The notes under the pieces are model-generated. The model saw only the letters and a list, made by a program, of their open reading frames with translations, did not search any database and had not been told where the DNA came from. Position numbers and translations under genes: made by a program. Below are positions 21,459-33,138 of a stretch of DNA of 64,000 nt, one piece after another. Every line of letters begins with the position of its first letter. The stretch's first letter is position 1. Origin of the DNA: Rheum nobile. Its lineage: Eukaryota > Streptophyta > Magnoliopsida > Caryophyllales > Polygonaceae. Where the stretch lies: positions 1,899,691 through 1,963,690 of the forward strand of contig WOAB01000018.1 in the NCBI GenBank assembly GCA_027886185.1. Direction: 5' to 3'.

Positions 21459-21823
21459 TCAAGCTAGATAGCGCGCCATCAGATCTCCCCTTAAGAACTC
21501 AGCATGCTCCAACAACCTTTTTATGTTGATTTCATTGAAGACGGTGTCCCATTCAATCTGCCAAAAAAACAAAGCATCTTAGGAACGTCACTTGCACATA
21601 GGAAGAAAATATACAAGAAAATCCTTACCAGTCTGAACCTGAGCTTTATCCGGCTTAGTTCTTCTTCGGTCTGAGCACCTGCCGGATTCAACGCAGCAAG
21701 CTCCCGCCTCAGGCGGACCAAATCCTTAATCAAAGCATCCAACTCCAAATCTCTTGCGACAATGTCGCGAGAGTAGCTCTCAAATACGACCTCGCTCATC
21801 ATCCGCCCTCCAAGATGATCCAC
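21459..21823 (-). CDS. Small MULE-borne gene, two exons, unknown function
   Basis: Exon 1 (about 21823 down to 21629) is followed by a GTAAGG donor; exon 2 (21557 down to 21459) follows a CAG acceptor and ends in TGA. The two join in phase to give about 97 residues. The product is rich in Leu, Asp, Glu and Arg (DLELDALIKDLVRLRRELAAL), likely a helical or coiled-coil protein. The reading frame extends upstream through VYADVYDLLQATWDVVDHLG to near 21880 without a usable ATG except one followed shortly by a stop, so the true start may be lost. I recognise no family. It lies between transposase and Ulp1 genes inside the MULE and may be element-specific. Confidence 0.45.
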
Positions 21824-21929
21824 AACATCCCATGTAGCTTGCAGAAGGTCATATACATCAGCGTATACGCCAGTGACAAATTGATGTTATGCGGCCATGG
21901 CTTCAGAATATAGAGTTTGTAGAGAAGAT

Positions 21930-22960
21930 TTGGGAAAGTGGGAGTATTTGAAGAACCAAGAGAGGGTGGAGAGTATTTGAAGAACCTTGGTAGAGAGCCT
22001 GGGAGTATTTGAAGAAACTTGGTAGAGAAGATTTGGGAAAGTAAGGGTCTTTCAGGGAAAATTAAGAGGGGTCAAATCGAATATGCATTGGAAAGGAACT
22101 CACTTATTTTAATATAACCTGATAAACCTGAATACGTACTGTAAAAAGCTAAATATGGCCTGAGAAACTGGAATAAGGAAAAAACTATATATGTTGTTAT
22201 TGCTCTGACTTCAATTAACAGGGCGCGAGTGAGACAAACTATAAGCCCTGAAAAACTATATATCTTAGAAACAGAACAAGCATTAAAAGTCAGTCCATTA
22301 ATGGTTGTTTGCAAAGCCTATAACTACGTTGTCAGGGCAAATATTGAGTCTATAGAGAAGCAAGAGAGAGCGTGGGAGTATTTGAAGAACTTTGCTAGAG
22401 AGCCTGAGAGTATTTTAAGAACCTTGCTAGAGAGCCTGGGAGTATTTTAAGAACCTTGGCTGGTAACCTTGGTAGAGAGTAAGGGTCTTTCAGGGAAAAT
22501 TAAGAGGGGTCAAATCGGATATGCATTGAAAAGGAACTCACTTATTTCAATATAACCTGACAAACCTGAATACGTACTGTAAAAAGCTAAATATGGCCTG
22601 AGAAACTGGAATAAGGAAAAAAACTATATATGTTGTTATTGCTCTGACTTCAATTAACAGGGCGCGAGTGAGACAAACTATAAGCCCTGAAAAACTATAT
22701 AACTTAGAAACAGAACAAGCATTAAAAGTCAGTCTATATATGGTTGTTTGCAAAGCCTATAACTACGTTGTCAGGGCAAATATTGAGTTTGTAGAGAAGC
22801 AAGAGAGAGCGTGGGAGTATTTGAAGAACTTTGCTAGAGAGCCTGAGAGTATTTTAAGAACCTTGCAATATAACCTGACAAACCTGAATCATTTGTCCTT
22901 ATTTGAAGAACTCACTTATTTCAATATAACCTGACAAACCTGAATACGTACTGTAAAAGA
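21930..22960. repeat. Tandem duplication inside the MULE
   Basis: A block of about 425-430 bp occurs at about 22040-22470 and again at about 22480-22870, with a third partial copy to about 22960. Shared phrases are GGGCGCGAGTGAGACAAACT, CCTGAAAAACTATAT and GAGAGCCTGAGAGTATTTTA. The small mirrored ORFs on both strands here (22072-22934) come from this repeat and are not supported as genes. Confidence 0.8.
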
Positions 22961-23050
22961 CTATATATTAGAAGATATGTTGTTATTTCTCTGACTTCAA
23001 TTAAGTGTATGAAGTAATAAGTATTTACAAATTCGATTTTTTTATGTTAG

Positions 23051-23396
23051 GGTGGTTTGTTCCGCATATATGTTGTTATTGCTCTGATATATTAGAAGAT
23101 GTGTCCTGAAAAAGTTACATTTGTCCTGAACAAGCATGTTGACATATTCAATAATGTTTTTGCTCTGAAAAGTTAATGCCTTTGCCCTGAACATCAGTTT
23201 CTGAATTATGAAAACGTTATATTTGTCCTGAAAACGCATGAATATAGTCAAAACTAGTAAACGCAGGAATAAGGACAAATGATCTTATTTATTATCAGTC
23301 CAAAACAACACATAACCTTAATAATTTCCAAGTAGACACCCAAACACATAAGAAACAACATGAAAAATACTAAGAAACACCATTAAAACTACATCC
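23051..23396. repeat. Direct repeat in MULE, copy 1
   Basis: It begins GTTTGTTCCGCATATATGTTGTTATTGCTCTGATATATTA and ends ACCATTAAAACTACA. It recurs at about 25957-26291 with small differences. Confidence 0.75.
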
Positions 23397-23456
23397 CCAC
23401 GGTCCTTTCCACGGCCACGCAAATAACGGCATCCCCACGGCCATCACTGGGGCAGC

Positions 23457-23807
23457 ACAGCATCGACTTGATCACGAACCACGTACACTTTCACTCCGGC
23501 TACCTTCTCGCCGAGGCGGACAAGATCCGCAACGTCGTCATTTGTCTACAGCAGTTGAAGGTATCGCTGCCCGAAATTTGGGACCTGTTAAAAAAAAATT
23601 GACTTTGTACCGGCATACCTCGACATGTTGTTGATCATCCCATGGAGGGACCAAATTTCCATCTTGTTTTTCGGCACCTTGAGGAGTCTAGTGCTCCCCC
23701 CCCCCCGTGTAGACATGGGTAGTTAACAAGGCCATATCGTCGATGGTGGGGGATAATTCCCCATCCCAATATACATGCAGGAAGACCTTAATGAACGAGT
23801 CAGTCAT
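23457..23807 (-). pseudogene. Small MULE-borne gene fragment, broken, unknown function
   Basis: From an ATG at 23807 the frame reads MTDSFIKVFLHVYWDGELSP and on to THVYTG, where a run of eleven C (G on this strand) at about 23697-23707 shifts it into a stop. A donor GTATGC follows at about 23615. A second exon after an acceptor near 23586 contains NDDVADLVRLGEKVAGVKVY, with a stop codon just ahead of it, and ends in TGA at about 23457. The KVFLHVYWDGE start is reminiscent of the PB1-like N-terminus of MULE proteins, but this is only a resemblance. I recognise no family. Confidence 0.4.
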
Positions 23808-23829
23808 GTTGCGAAAGAGTTTTTGGAGT

Positions 23830-24770
23830 TTGAGAGAGATTTGGGACTTTTAGAGTAAGGGAGGATTTGTGAGGAGTTTGCACAAGGCAGGAACGATATT
23901 TATACACAAAGATGAGTGGGGAGTAGAGTTAATGACGGAGTCAAATCGGATATGCATTGGAAATGAACTCACTTATTTAAATAAAACTGACAAACCTGAA
24001 TATGTATTGTAAAAAACTTAATATGGCATGAGAAACTTGAATAATGAAAAAACTATATATGTTGTTAAGAGGGGTCAAATCGGATATGCATTGGAAAGGA
24101 TCACTTTGGCGAAGATTTATTCAAAAGCTTAGGTTTTTGTACTTAAAATGACCTGACATATCTAAGTACGTATTGTACGACTTTAATATGGCTTGACTTC
24201 AGTCAAAATTTTGCAAGGATTTGGTTTTATTCGAGAACTTAACCCGCAATTTTATGGAAGTTTTAAAACCGTTTTAAAGGCGATTTTTTCGGTTTAAAAA
24301 CCCTTTAAATGTAGAAAATATTAGGTTGGTTAATGTGGAAGTTTTTAAACCGTTTTTTTATCGTTTTATAGACAGTTTGAAAAAGTGTGACGTTTGTTTC
24401 AAATCCGCCCTAACTCCTAATCCTCTTATGGTGTATCCTGCTCTGGCTATGCAAAAGTAAAGTTGGAGAATATTGACTCAAATCTGCATGTAAGAAAAGG
24501 ATTGCTTGAAAAAGCTTTTGTTTATGTACAAAAAACTGATAAAGATGATGACCTGACACACATCACATCAGCATTGAAATTTCATTTCATTTCTCTTTCT
24601 TTAATAAAAACAAAAAAAACAAGTACAAATTCATATTTGCACAAAAGAAAAAGAAAGAACATCGAAGAGGAGAAAGAGGAACACCCTCTTCGAAAAGAGA
24701 GGAATCGAGAGTAACATCTTATAGCAAACGAGAGGAAATTATACGAGACAAAAGGCTGGACACAAGGAAG
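23830..24770. other. Non-coding MULE interior
   Basis: AT-rich sequence with short copies of the CCTGACAAACCTGAATAYGTA phrase and another copy of the GGGGTCAAATCGGATATGCATTGG phrase (about 23940 and 24067). A short ORF at 24463-24714 is Lys/Glu-rich low complexity and not supported. Confidence 0.5.
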
Positions 24771-24779
24771 CTCATATGT

Positions 24780-25418
24780 CAATTCAAATTCGTGGAGGAG
24801 AGGGCACGAAGCCGGTGAATCATCAACTCGAAGATGTTTCCATGGCCTCCCTGCAACAATACAAACTTGCAAATACACTCAAAATTCGGGAAAACAATTC
24901 TATGGGTGTCCATTATGGAAGGTAATATTGAATTTGAATTTTAGGGTTTTGATTTAGGATTTTGGTTATACATTTAGGGTTCTGATTTAAGGCTTTTTCA
25001 ATTAGGGTATAATTGGGGTTTTTTGAATTTAGTGCAAAATATGATTTGTACTTGTTGGTAATTCAATTGGGATTTCATTTAGACTTAAACTAAGTTCAAG
25101 GACGATTTCACTGATAGTTGATTGGTTTAATTTTGTATTCAACTATAGGCATGTCAGGATTGCAAATACTTCAAATGGGTGGATGGTCAAGCTTATGATT
25201 TTAGAGTCAATGAGACTATTGAAAGCGTAAGAGTGGTTGAAGATCACGGGACAACCTCTCGGCCAAATATTTACCCGCATCATTCGACTTCAAGCAATGA
25301 CATTATGAATATCAAAACAGAAAATTTAGTGTTGAAAGTTGTACTTGGTGTGGTGGTACTTATGGTGTTAGTTGTTGTGTTGATTGTCCAATTTGTAACC
25401 TTGTTGGTTAAAGTATGA
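24780..25418 (+). CDS. GRF-type zinc-finger protein with C-terminal membrane anchor, captured by MULE
   Basis: Two exons: the first ends at 24921 before GTAATA and the second runs 25149-25418 after a TAG acceptor, both in phase 0. Exon 1 reads CKYTQNSGKQFYGCPLWK and exon 2 starts ACQDCKYFKWVD. Together they give the GRF zinc-finger pattern (C, then GKxFYGCPxW, then C-x-x-C/F-F-x-W-D), a single-strand nucleic-acid-binding fold. A polar stretch of about 50 residues follows, then a hydrophobic tail of Val/Leu (VVLGVVVLMVLVVVL) like the membrane anchor of many small plant GRF proteins. Exon 1 lacks a clear ATG in frame. The gene is on the plus strand, opposite to the Ulp1 gene, and looks like a transduplicated host gene rather than transposition machinery. 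Confidence 0.65.
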
Positions 25419-25956
25419 TAATTAGTCATAAGCATATGTTTATCAAGACAATGTATTATGTAGGGTCCGTCATAATGCTATGTACTTGAGGTGGTGGTAC
25501 CGTCCTCCTTATGTGCATACCTGCAAATTGCTTAAAATGCTTAGGTTTGTGAACTGCAAATGACCTGACAAATCTGGTTCCTTGATTGTAAAACGAGGGT
25601 TTTCTACATATAAAACAAGAATATGTCCTGACTTAAGCACCATTTTGCTTGAAAACATCCTGGAAATTGTCATCACAAAACTTTGTTAACATCCTGAAAA
25701 CACGATCTTCCAAATTCAAATACAATTACCACATGTTGTTATTGCTCTGACTTCAATTAACAGAGCCTGGGAGTATTTGAAGAACCTTGGTAGAGAAGAT
25801 TTGGGAAAGTAAGGGTCTTTCAGGGAAAGTTAAGAGGGGTCAAATTGGATATGCATTGGAAATGAACTCACTTAATTCAATATGCCCTGACAAACTTGAA
25901 TACTTGCTGTAAGACTTAAATAAGGCTGGAGAAACATGAATAATGAAAAAATATAA

Positions 25957-26291
25957 GGTTTGTTCCGCATATATGTTGTTATTGCTCTGATATATTACAA
26001 GTGTTATCCTGAAAACGTTACATTTGTCCTGAACAAGCATGTTGACATATTCGATGTTGTTATTGCTCTGAAATATTAATGCGTTTGCCCTGAACATTAG
26101 TTTATGAATTATGAAAACGATAACTTTGTCCTGAACACGCATAAATATAGTCAAAAGTAGTAAACGCAGGAATAAGGACAACGGATCTTTCTTATTATCA
26201 GTCCAAACCATTACATAACCTTAATAATTTCCAAGTAGACACTCATAAGAAACAACATGAAAAATACTAAGAAACACCATTAAAACTACAT
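25957..26291. repeat. Direct repeat in MULE, copy 2
   Basis: Second copy of 23051-23396. It directly abuts the partial second GRF gene copy at 26295, so the duplicated block joins sequences that are 2 kb apart in the first copy. Confidence 0.75.
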
Positions 26292-26294
26292 GGT

Positions 26295-26513
26295 GTGGTG
26301 GTACTTGTGGTGTTAGTTGAAAGCGTAAGAGTTGTTGAAGATCACGGGACAACCTCTACGCTTATTTACCCGTATCATTCGACTTCAAGCAATGATATTA
26401 TGAATATCAAAACAGAAAATTTAGTGCTGAAAGTTGTACTTGGTGTGGTGGTACTTGTGGTGTTAGTTGTTGTGTTGGTTGTCCTTTTTGTAACCTTGTT
26501 GGTTAAAATATGA
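26295..26513 (+). pseudogene. Partial second copy of the GRF/anchor gene
   Basis: The sequence matches exon 2 of the gene at 24780-25418 from ESVRVVEDHGTTS to the terminal anchor. It lacks the zinc-finger part; its start is an abrupt fusion to a piece of the anchor coding sequence (VVLVVLVESVRVVEDHG). A few codons are deleted after TTST. It is probably non-functional. Confidence 0.7.
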
Positions 26514-26741
26514 TAATCAGTCATAAGCTTATGTTTAGCATGGGTTTATGAACTGAAAATGACCTGACAAACCGGGGTCCTTGCTTGTAAAACGAGAATA
26601 TGTCCTGACTTAAACACCATCACAAGCATGTAAACATCCTGAAAACACGATCTTCCAAATTAAAATACAATTATCACAGGTCTTACTTGCCGAATGGTTC
26701 CCAACAACACAATACAATTATCACATTAAAATCAAATGTCT

Positions 26742-29700
26742 TTAAAAACCATCCCAACGACATCTAAAAATACTATGAGCCATTTGATTTCTGTGTCCAT
26801 CTACGAATTTGTCGGACGCAAGATCCAAGTTTGTCATGCCGAGCATCAACAACTCAATGTGCTTCAAGGTGTAGACCCCACAATCTCCTCTGCAAGATGT
26901 ACAAAAGCAGTTAGAATGTATATCAATTGTAGTTTGATAAGGATTTATCATTGCATTAATACACATATACTTACCCGCTCTTGTTCTGTTTAATGTTATC
27001 ACGACGAGACACCGACATTGGCTTGTCCAATAACGGTTCACATCTCTTTGCCAGTGGCTCGTACATCTTGACATATCTTTGAACAGTTTGAATGACGGGC
27101 TGGATCATCTCGAAAATTTCCTTGTCTGAGTACAGATCCACATTGCAGTCATACACCATCACACCCCAGTCGCATAGTTCAATTTCTAAGGCAAACCAGT
27201 GGGACTCTGTGATGTTGCAGGGCACATATATGCGTTCCGCATCATCCCATCTCTTGTCATAATCAGCCGGACATGCACCCATCATGTATTACATCACTGC
27301 ATCCTCACCTTTACATGGAAAGTCCTTCTGGAAGCGATTGAACTCAGTGGTGACCAAGGTTTGCCAAAATGTGTCAAGCACAACCACCTTCGAAAACCGC
27401 TCTGAATCCTCTGAAATCCTTTGACGATAAAGGAACATCATTTGCTCCAGATGTTGTAATGGTGCAACAATGTTAATGTATCCACTGAAAATGATTTTAC
27501 AAATGCATAATATTTTGAAAGGATGCATTGGAATATTACCTCACTGACCAACCAGTCCTTTGGGGCAAACACTTTCTCAAAGAACTTTCTATCCAATGCT
27601 TGCCCACTCGGTCCAATTCGGGTTTCAATCCTACATGATGGTACATATTCATTTGAATAATAAACAAGGCAATATATAAGTTTGTCAGTCCATAAGGAAT
27701 CATTTTCCGATCATATTACTAACATTCAGGCCATATAACATTTTGACATTCAATTCATTATTAAGTTAAGTAGAATGGTTAAGCCACTAACCTCTCACTT
27801 TGCATCCACTTTACCAGGTATGTCATCCCTTCCACCTTGCTATTTTTGGTAATCTTTTTCGCCAACTTCTTCTCATCCATATTGCGGAAGGGTGATTTTG
27901 TCGCCGTAACAAGCTCGCGAGTGCGACTTGGATATGTCTTTTTCTGCACTTGGCCACCCTTCCTTGGTCTCCCCTTCCTCGACACTTTGGACTCCTTGGT
28001 CTCCCCTTCATCATCCCCCACGTCATCACAATCAGCATGTGATACCTTCTCACCTTGTAATTCAGTCCCAGCCTCAACACCTCGCTCATCAGCCTTGGTA
28101 CCTCCCTCCACAACATCTCCCTTTGATTCCTCCATAACTCCTTCATCAACCTTGTTGAGTCCCTCCACATCTCTCTTTGGTTCCTCCATAACTTGGTCAT
28201 CAACCTTGGTCCCTCCCTCCACATCACCTCCCTTAGCTACCTCCTCAGCATCCACACCTCCGTCATCAATCTTGCTTCCTTCCTCCACAACATCTTCATT
28301 TGGTTCCTCCAGAATTCCGTCCTCAACCTTGCTAAGTCCCTCCACAACCCCGTCATGCAGACCCTCATTAGACACTGCTTTTGTTACCACCTCATCTTGT
28401 GTTGCCACCACAGTCCCATCATTAACCAACTCCTCATTAACCAACTCCTTGCTGAGTTCCTCCTCATCTTTTGGTGTTGTCTCATTAACCAATTCCTCAT
28501 TTGCCTTATTTACCCCCTTCTCAGTTGTTAGCCCCTGTAGTATTATAGCCGTCCGGATAAGAACTGACAGTGAATCTGTTGCATCCCCTTGAACTTCTTG
28601 CTCATTTACCATTCCAACCTTCTTCACCTCCCATTGTCCACCAGTTAACACAATTGCACCATCATCTTGCTCTCTATCCATTGTCTCCTGAAACGATGAT
28701 ATATGGTTTGAAATAAGCAAATATTTTTTGAATTGTGCTCAAATGGATTGAAATGTGCATATATGGACTGAATCGTGCATATATGGACTGAACTGTCTAC
28801 TGAAACGATGATATATGGTCTGAAATAACCTACCTATTTTTTGAAATGTGCACAAATGGACTGAAATGTGCATATATGGACTGAACTGTACATATAATAA
28901 CTGAAAAAATTGGGCATACCTCATCAGTCTCTTCCTCTTTGGACTCATTCCCTTCAGACTCATTCTCTTCGGACTCTCCCTCTTTGGACTCATTCCCTTC
29001 GGACTCATTCTCTTTGTCATCTTCAGACTCTATCTTTTCCTCTTCTTCATCTTCATGCTCTGACTCATCAATCTGATCTGTTGATTTCACCTCCCTCATG
29101 CTCTGCTGGTGTTGGGTAATGTTGGGTTCATCATCACTTTTAACCTCCCTAGACTCTGGCTCCTGGTGTTCTCTGATGTCTTGATCACTGTCATCACTAG
29201 ATGAAGAGGGCACTGTTCTAGGAGCTTTGCCTCTTATGAACTTCTTTAACTCAATGACTTCCTCCCTTAACAGATCATGCTTTTCATTCAGAGTATGCAT
29301 CGTTTCAAGCAATTCATTCAAACAACACATCAATTGCCTTTGGTCCAAACCCTCAATGTTTCCAACTTGCCCTCCCTTACCAACTCTCTTGTCCTTTTTA
29401 CCAGCCCTTTTTCTTTTTGGCTTCAGCTCCTTAACAGTCTCATCCAAGGATTTGTGTCATTCCTCCTCCGGGAAGTAACAACTTTCTCCCAAGTCATCTC
29501 TGTCCTCCTCAACAAGGATTTGTTTAGCAGCGAAAGTCGCCTCTAGGGCATCAGAAATCAAATCCAATCTTGGCTTACTCGTTTTAAGCCACCTCACACC
29601 TCGGGGCTGCACAACTTTATTCAGCTTTTGGGCAAATATTCTGCCAAAATGGGGCACTGCCTCATACAACCATATCTGAAACAAACAGAATTGGAATTTA

Positions 29701-31249
29701 ACCACAATTATGACCAGAGACATTAACCTTTCTCAGTTTTACATATTCAACTACTAACACATTACTTGAAACACCATCGGAAAACCCCTTATGGTGTATC
29801 CTGCTCTGGCATTGTCTGAACGTGCAAGTACAGCCTTAACTGACTCCATTCTTGTGTCCAAAGCAGAATCCAGACTTTGATGGAGGTCAATATATGCACT
29901 CCTATCCCATGGGAAATTATTGAAATGATCCAAGTCTTGGGTCAATTTCACATGTAGGGGTTTGACCTTCCTCTTCTTATCACCCCCAAGTACAACACCC
30001 TCAATAATTAACAACAAGGCCATCTTCAGCTTAAATACATTTTCCTCCCGATACGATAAGAACTTGGTTAAAAGGTTAGCAATGGTAATACTCCTCACAC
30101 CAAAAAAATCAAAGACTGCACTCTTATCCTCCACATTGTCCTCCTCATCGGGCATCCCACAATTCAGTCCTGTTATTAGCCTAAACTCCTCTATTGAAAA
30201 CCTACATGGTTGTCCACCAAGATCATACCATGTCTCAAACTGCTTTTTTGTGTCCAGTTGCCTAAACAACACATGGTGAATCAACTGTGCAGACAGTTTC
30301 AAGTTTTTCATAATTTTGATTATTGGGCCAAAGGGGCCCTGCAGAATTGTCTGTCAGTCTGTTCGAGTTAGGGTGTTCTCGATACAATTCAGATACTGAA
30401 GCCTTGAGTTTTGATTTATCCGACCATAAAACAACTCCTCAGAATGCCACTTGTACATTATCTGTAATGAATGACATTCACATATACATGACAGGTAAGA
30501 ATGACTTTCATATTCACATAAAAGAAAGAAAGGCACCATCTTACTTTGTCAAGTAAAGATATATGTTTTCAGGATACAAAATAAATTGTCAGACTACATT
30601 TTGGTTTGCCAGGCCAAATGGAAGTTGTTCAGGAAAAGTCTTTACCCTAGAGTATAACTTACACTTTTGTATCAACATGAATCAGGCTACTATGACATTC
30701 TAACATTCTAACCACACAACAAATACATGACATTCATATTCACATAAACCCGAAAACTTACTTTGTCAGGTAAGATAATTCGTTTCGTCAGAATACATTT
30801 TGGTTTGTCAGGCCATATGGATGTCAACAGTTTAGGCTACTATGAATTTTCCAAACCTCTCCATGCTCTGTTTTTTACAGAGTAAATCATGCTCTGTTTT
30901 TCACATAAGCCTAATTTTAGCATGAAGTTTATCCAGACCCTAAACCTAGCATGCATCACAAAATTCAGACAAAATATTGTCTTTTTCAGGTAATTCAAGA
31001 GTTAGAGAAGACTACTAACCCCGCCAACCGACTTCGATGGCTCATTCCTCGACCTCTTGGCTTTTGGTTCTTCAGCCTTCGAGATTCTCGGTTTCTCCCC
31101 AATGACCTGTAGGCTCTCTTCTTTCGGCCACTCGCCACAGTAGCCGCCTTCGCATTTGACGGCTTCTTTCTCCTCGAAATTGTAGAAGCCTTCGCCTTCA
31201 CCTTCTCGACTCTGGCTTTCGCAGACTGCAAACCTCTTGTCTTCACCAT
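26742..31249 (-). pseudogene. DUF1985 / Ulp1 (C48) protease gene of the MULE, seven exons, two stops
   Basis: Inferred exons: 31249-31020, 30338-29766, 29675-28920, 28687-27792, 27630-27540, 27484-26975 and 26889-26742, all with GT donors and AG acceptors. Exon 1 is basic (MVKTRGLQSAKARVEKVKAK), likely a nuclear signal. Exon 2 holds a DUF1985 domain (RFSIEEFRLITGLNCG). Exons 3 and 4 are long acidic linkers, exon 4 with an AT-hook-like RKGRPRKGG. Exons 6 and 7 carry the Ulp1/SENP cysteine-protease core: His in NITESHWFALEIEL, Asp in MVYDCN, Gln in IKQNKSG, Cys in GDCGVYTLKHIE. Such enzymes remove SUMO from proteins. In-frame stops at about 29458 (TGA) and 27290 (TAA) break this copy unless bypassed. 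All catalytic residues remain. Confidence 0.85.
28740..28915 (-). repeat. Short repeat array in intron 3 of the Ulp1 gene
   Basis: Phrases such as GAAATGTGCATATATGGACTGAA and TGAAACGATGATATATGGT recur four to five times within 180 bp. They resemble the CCTGAA-type phrases scattered through the MULE. Confidence 0.55.
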
Positions 31250-31594
31250 TCTCGATCTGGGGATTTAGTAAGGGCTTCAAAAATGGCTTTAGAAAGGGCT
31301 TCAGAAAGGGCTTCAAAAAGGGCTTAACAAAGGGCTTCGCCTTCTCGACTTTAGGGATTTAGGATTTGGTTTGAGGAATATGATTCGGGGATGAAAGGAA
31401 AAAAGGTTCTTCAGCGGCGAAATGAATTTGGGGAAGATGAACTGCTACCAGTTGAACAGGTAATTGATTAGGCCTACTAATATAACCGTTTAAAATTAAC
31501 TTCATGTTTAAACCTTTCCAAAACACTTTTATGTTTTTTTAAAAAAATTTATTTATAATTTATTTTACCTTTTTAGTTTTGAAAAGTGTTGCAG

Positions 31595-31679
31595 CTTTAT
31601 GGTACTTTTGCAATACTTTTCAAAATCTGATATTTTTACAAGGAGCCTTTCAAATGTTGGTATTTTTTACAATTGCGCC
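31595..31679 (-). repeat. Right terminal inverted repeat of the MULE
   Basis: Reads from the outside in as GGCGCAATTGTAAAAAATACC and later AAGTATTGCAAAAGTACCAT. It is the imperfect partner of 17021-17105. Confidence 0.88.
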
Positions 31680-31688
31680 TATTTTAAA

Positions 31689-33030
31689 TCTAGCCTCCTT
31701 CGTTATAACAGTATTGTATTGTATATTCAATAACTAAAAAATCTAAATCTTAGGTCCGATAAGTATACTTAGCTTGATACTTTGACAAAAGTACTTGAAC
31801 TTGATACTTTGACATGTAGCCAACTCAATGAATTCTTCAAGCATGTGCTTTATTTTTTCTACCATACTAGCGGTGTGTTTGAATTACTGAAATAATATAT
31901 GAAGTTGCATTATGGCAATGTTCGACAACTATGAACTTATGTATTATAATATGTTATAATATCATATGATAAATAATAAATGTTCAGGTTTTAAATATAA
32001 ATCAGTAATTTTTTTATTCCAAAATCATTATCTTCACAAATCCCTTATATTTCCCTCCCCTCCACTTTACCTTAGTAAAATTGTATATATAGTGCTATAA
32101 GTAGAAAAGAATAGCCGTGTTTTTAAAATGATACATTTTTTCAACCCATTATTTTACCAATAATATACTTTTAAAATAAAATTTATCATAATATATATTA
32201 TATAATATGGGCTAACCGAACATGCCCTATATTGTATTAATGCAATATAATTAATACATGATCAAGCTTAAATATTAAAATGATACAGTGTTAAAAATAT
32301 GTATGCTAATCTATTTTGTATTATTTACATGTTAAAATATATCAATATGTACCGAAATTAAGTTTTTTTTTTCAAAATAAGGATATATACATACGAAGAG
32401 TGAGTTTGGCTAAAAAAAATCGCTAATCTATGTAATCTCAAGTTTGAGTAGGCTTAAAATATGAAATGAAGGCAACATTGATGGATAGGTGAGTGCTACA
32501 AATATAGTTTCCGAATCGAGTTTGGGATCGATTTTATTAAATACAAGTCTAGTTAACACTAGTGTGATAATGTTCGCAAGGCATAGATGAATGAGTACTC
32601 TGTGATCCATTTGAGAATATATTTTCTTATTTAAAAACAAATTTATATTATCTTATAAATTTGAACCTAAATATATATTTATGGACCTAACACCACAATC
32701 ATAAGACCAACTTATATAATTTTTTTAGTTTTATATAATTTGATATAAATGTCAAAATTATAGTCATGTGGTGTGTTCCTACATATACATATAGTATGTT
32801 CCTAAATATACATTTAATATGTTGGGGGAGAAATTATATTGGGCCACAACCATCAAGCCTAATACATAAATTCAATGGGATTTCATTATAAAACCAATGG
32901 TAATAAGAGAAGTAATCCATATACTTATATGCTAGGCTTAAAACTTTCACATTTTCAATGTGTGATTCATATGTGACCCCAACATAATAGTGTCATAAAA
33001 ACATATAACACTTTATTATCTATCTATCTA
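31689..33030. other. AT-rich DNA, nothing recognised
   Basis: About 1.3 kb of low-GC sequence between the MULE and the first Helitron. The only ORF (32428-32640, minus) has no recognisable features. A (TATC)n run at about 33017-33034 precedes the Helitron end. Confidence 0.6.
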
Positions 33031-33138
33031 TCTATAAATATATAAAATAGACTAAGGGTGTAATTAATGCCCAATAAATATGAGAAATTATTTCTTATTT
33101 TTTTGTTGATCTTTCATTATAAACTATATCTTCTAATA

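Larger units (their letters stand above)
17021..31679. mobile_element. Mutator-like element (MULE) with Ulp1 gene, 14.66 kb
   Basis: It starts GGCGCAATAGCAAGGATACC and ends in the inverted counterpart GGTATTTTTTACAATTGCGCC, flanked by 9-bp copies of TATTTTAAA (17012-17020 and 31680-31688). A 9-bp duplication is the mark of Mutator transposition. It carries a MURA-type transposase on the plus strand and a DUF1985/Ulp1 gene on the minus strand, the gene set of the Ulp1-bearing (Kaonashi-like) MULEs known in plants. It also holds a captured GRF-type gene, two small unknown genes and extensive internal duplication. Confidence 0.93.

Noticed and set aside
22040..22960. CRISPR-like repeat array
   Set aside because: Units are about 425 bp with no spacers, inside a plant MULE.
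27837..28592. 251-codon plus-strand Ser/Thr/Pro-rich ORF
   Set aside because: It is the antisense of the acidic exon 4 of the Ulp1 gene, which has proper splice sites and the expected neighbours.
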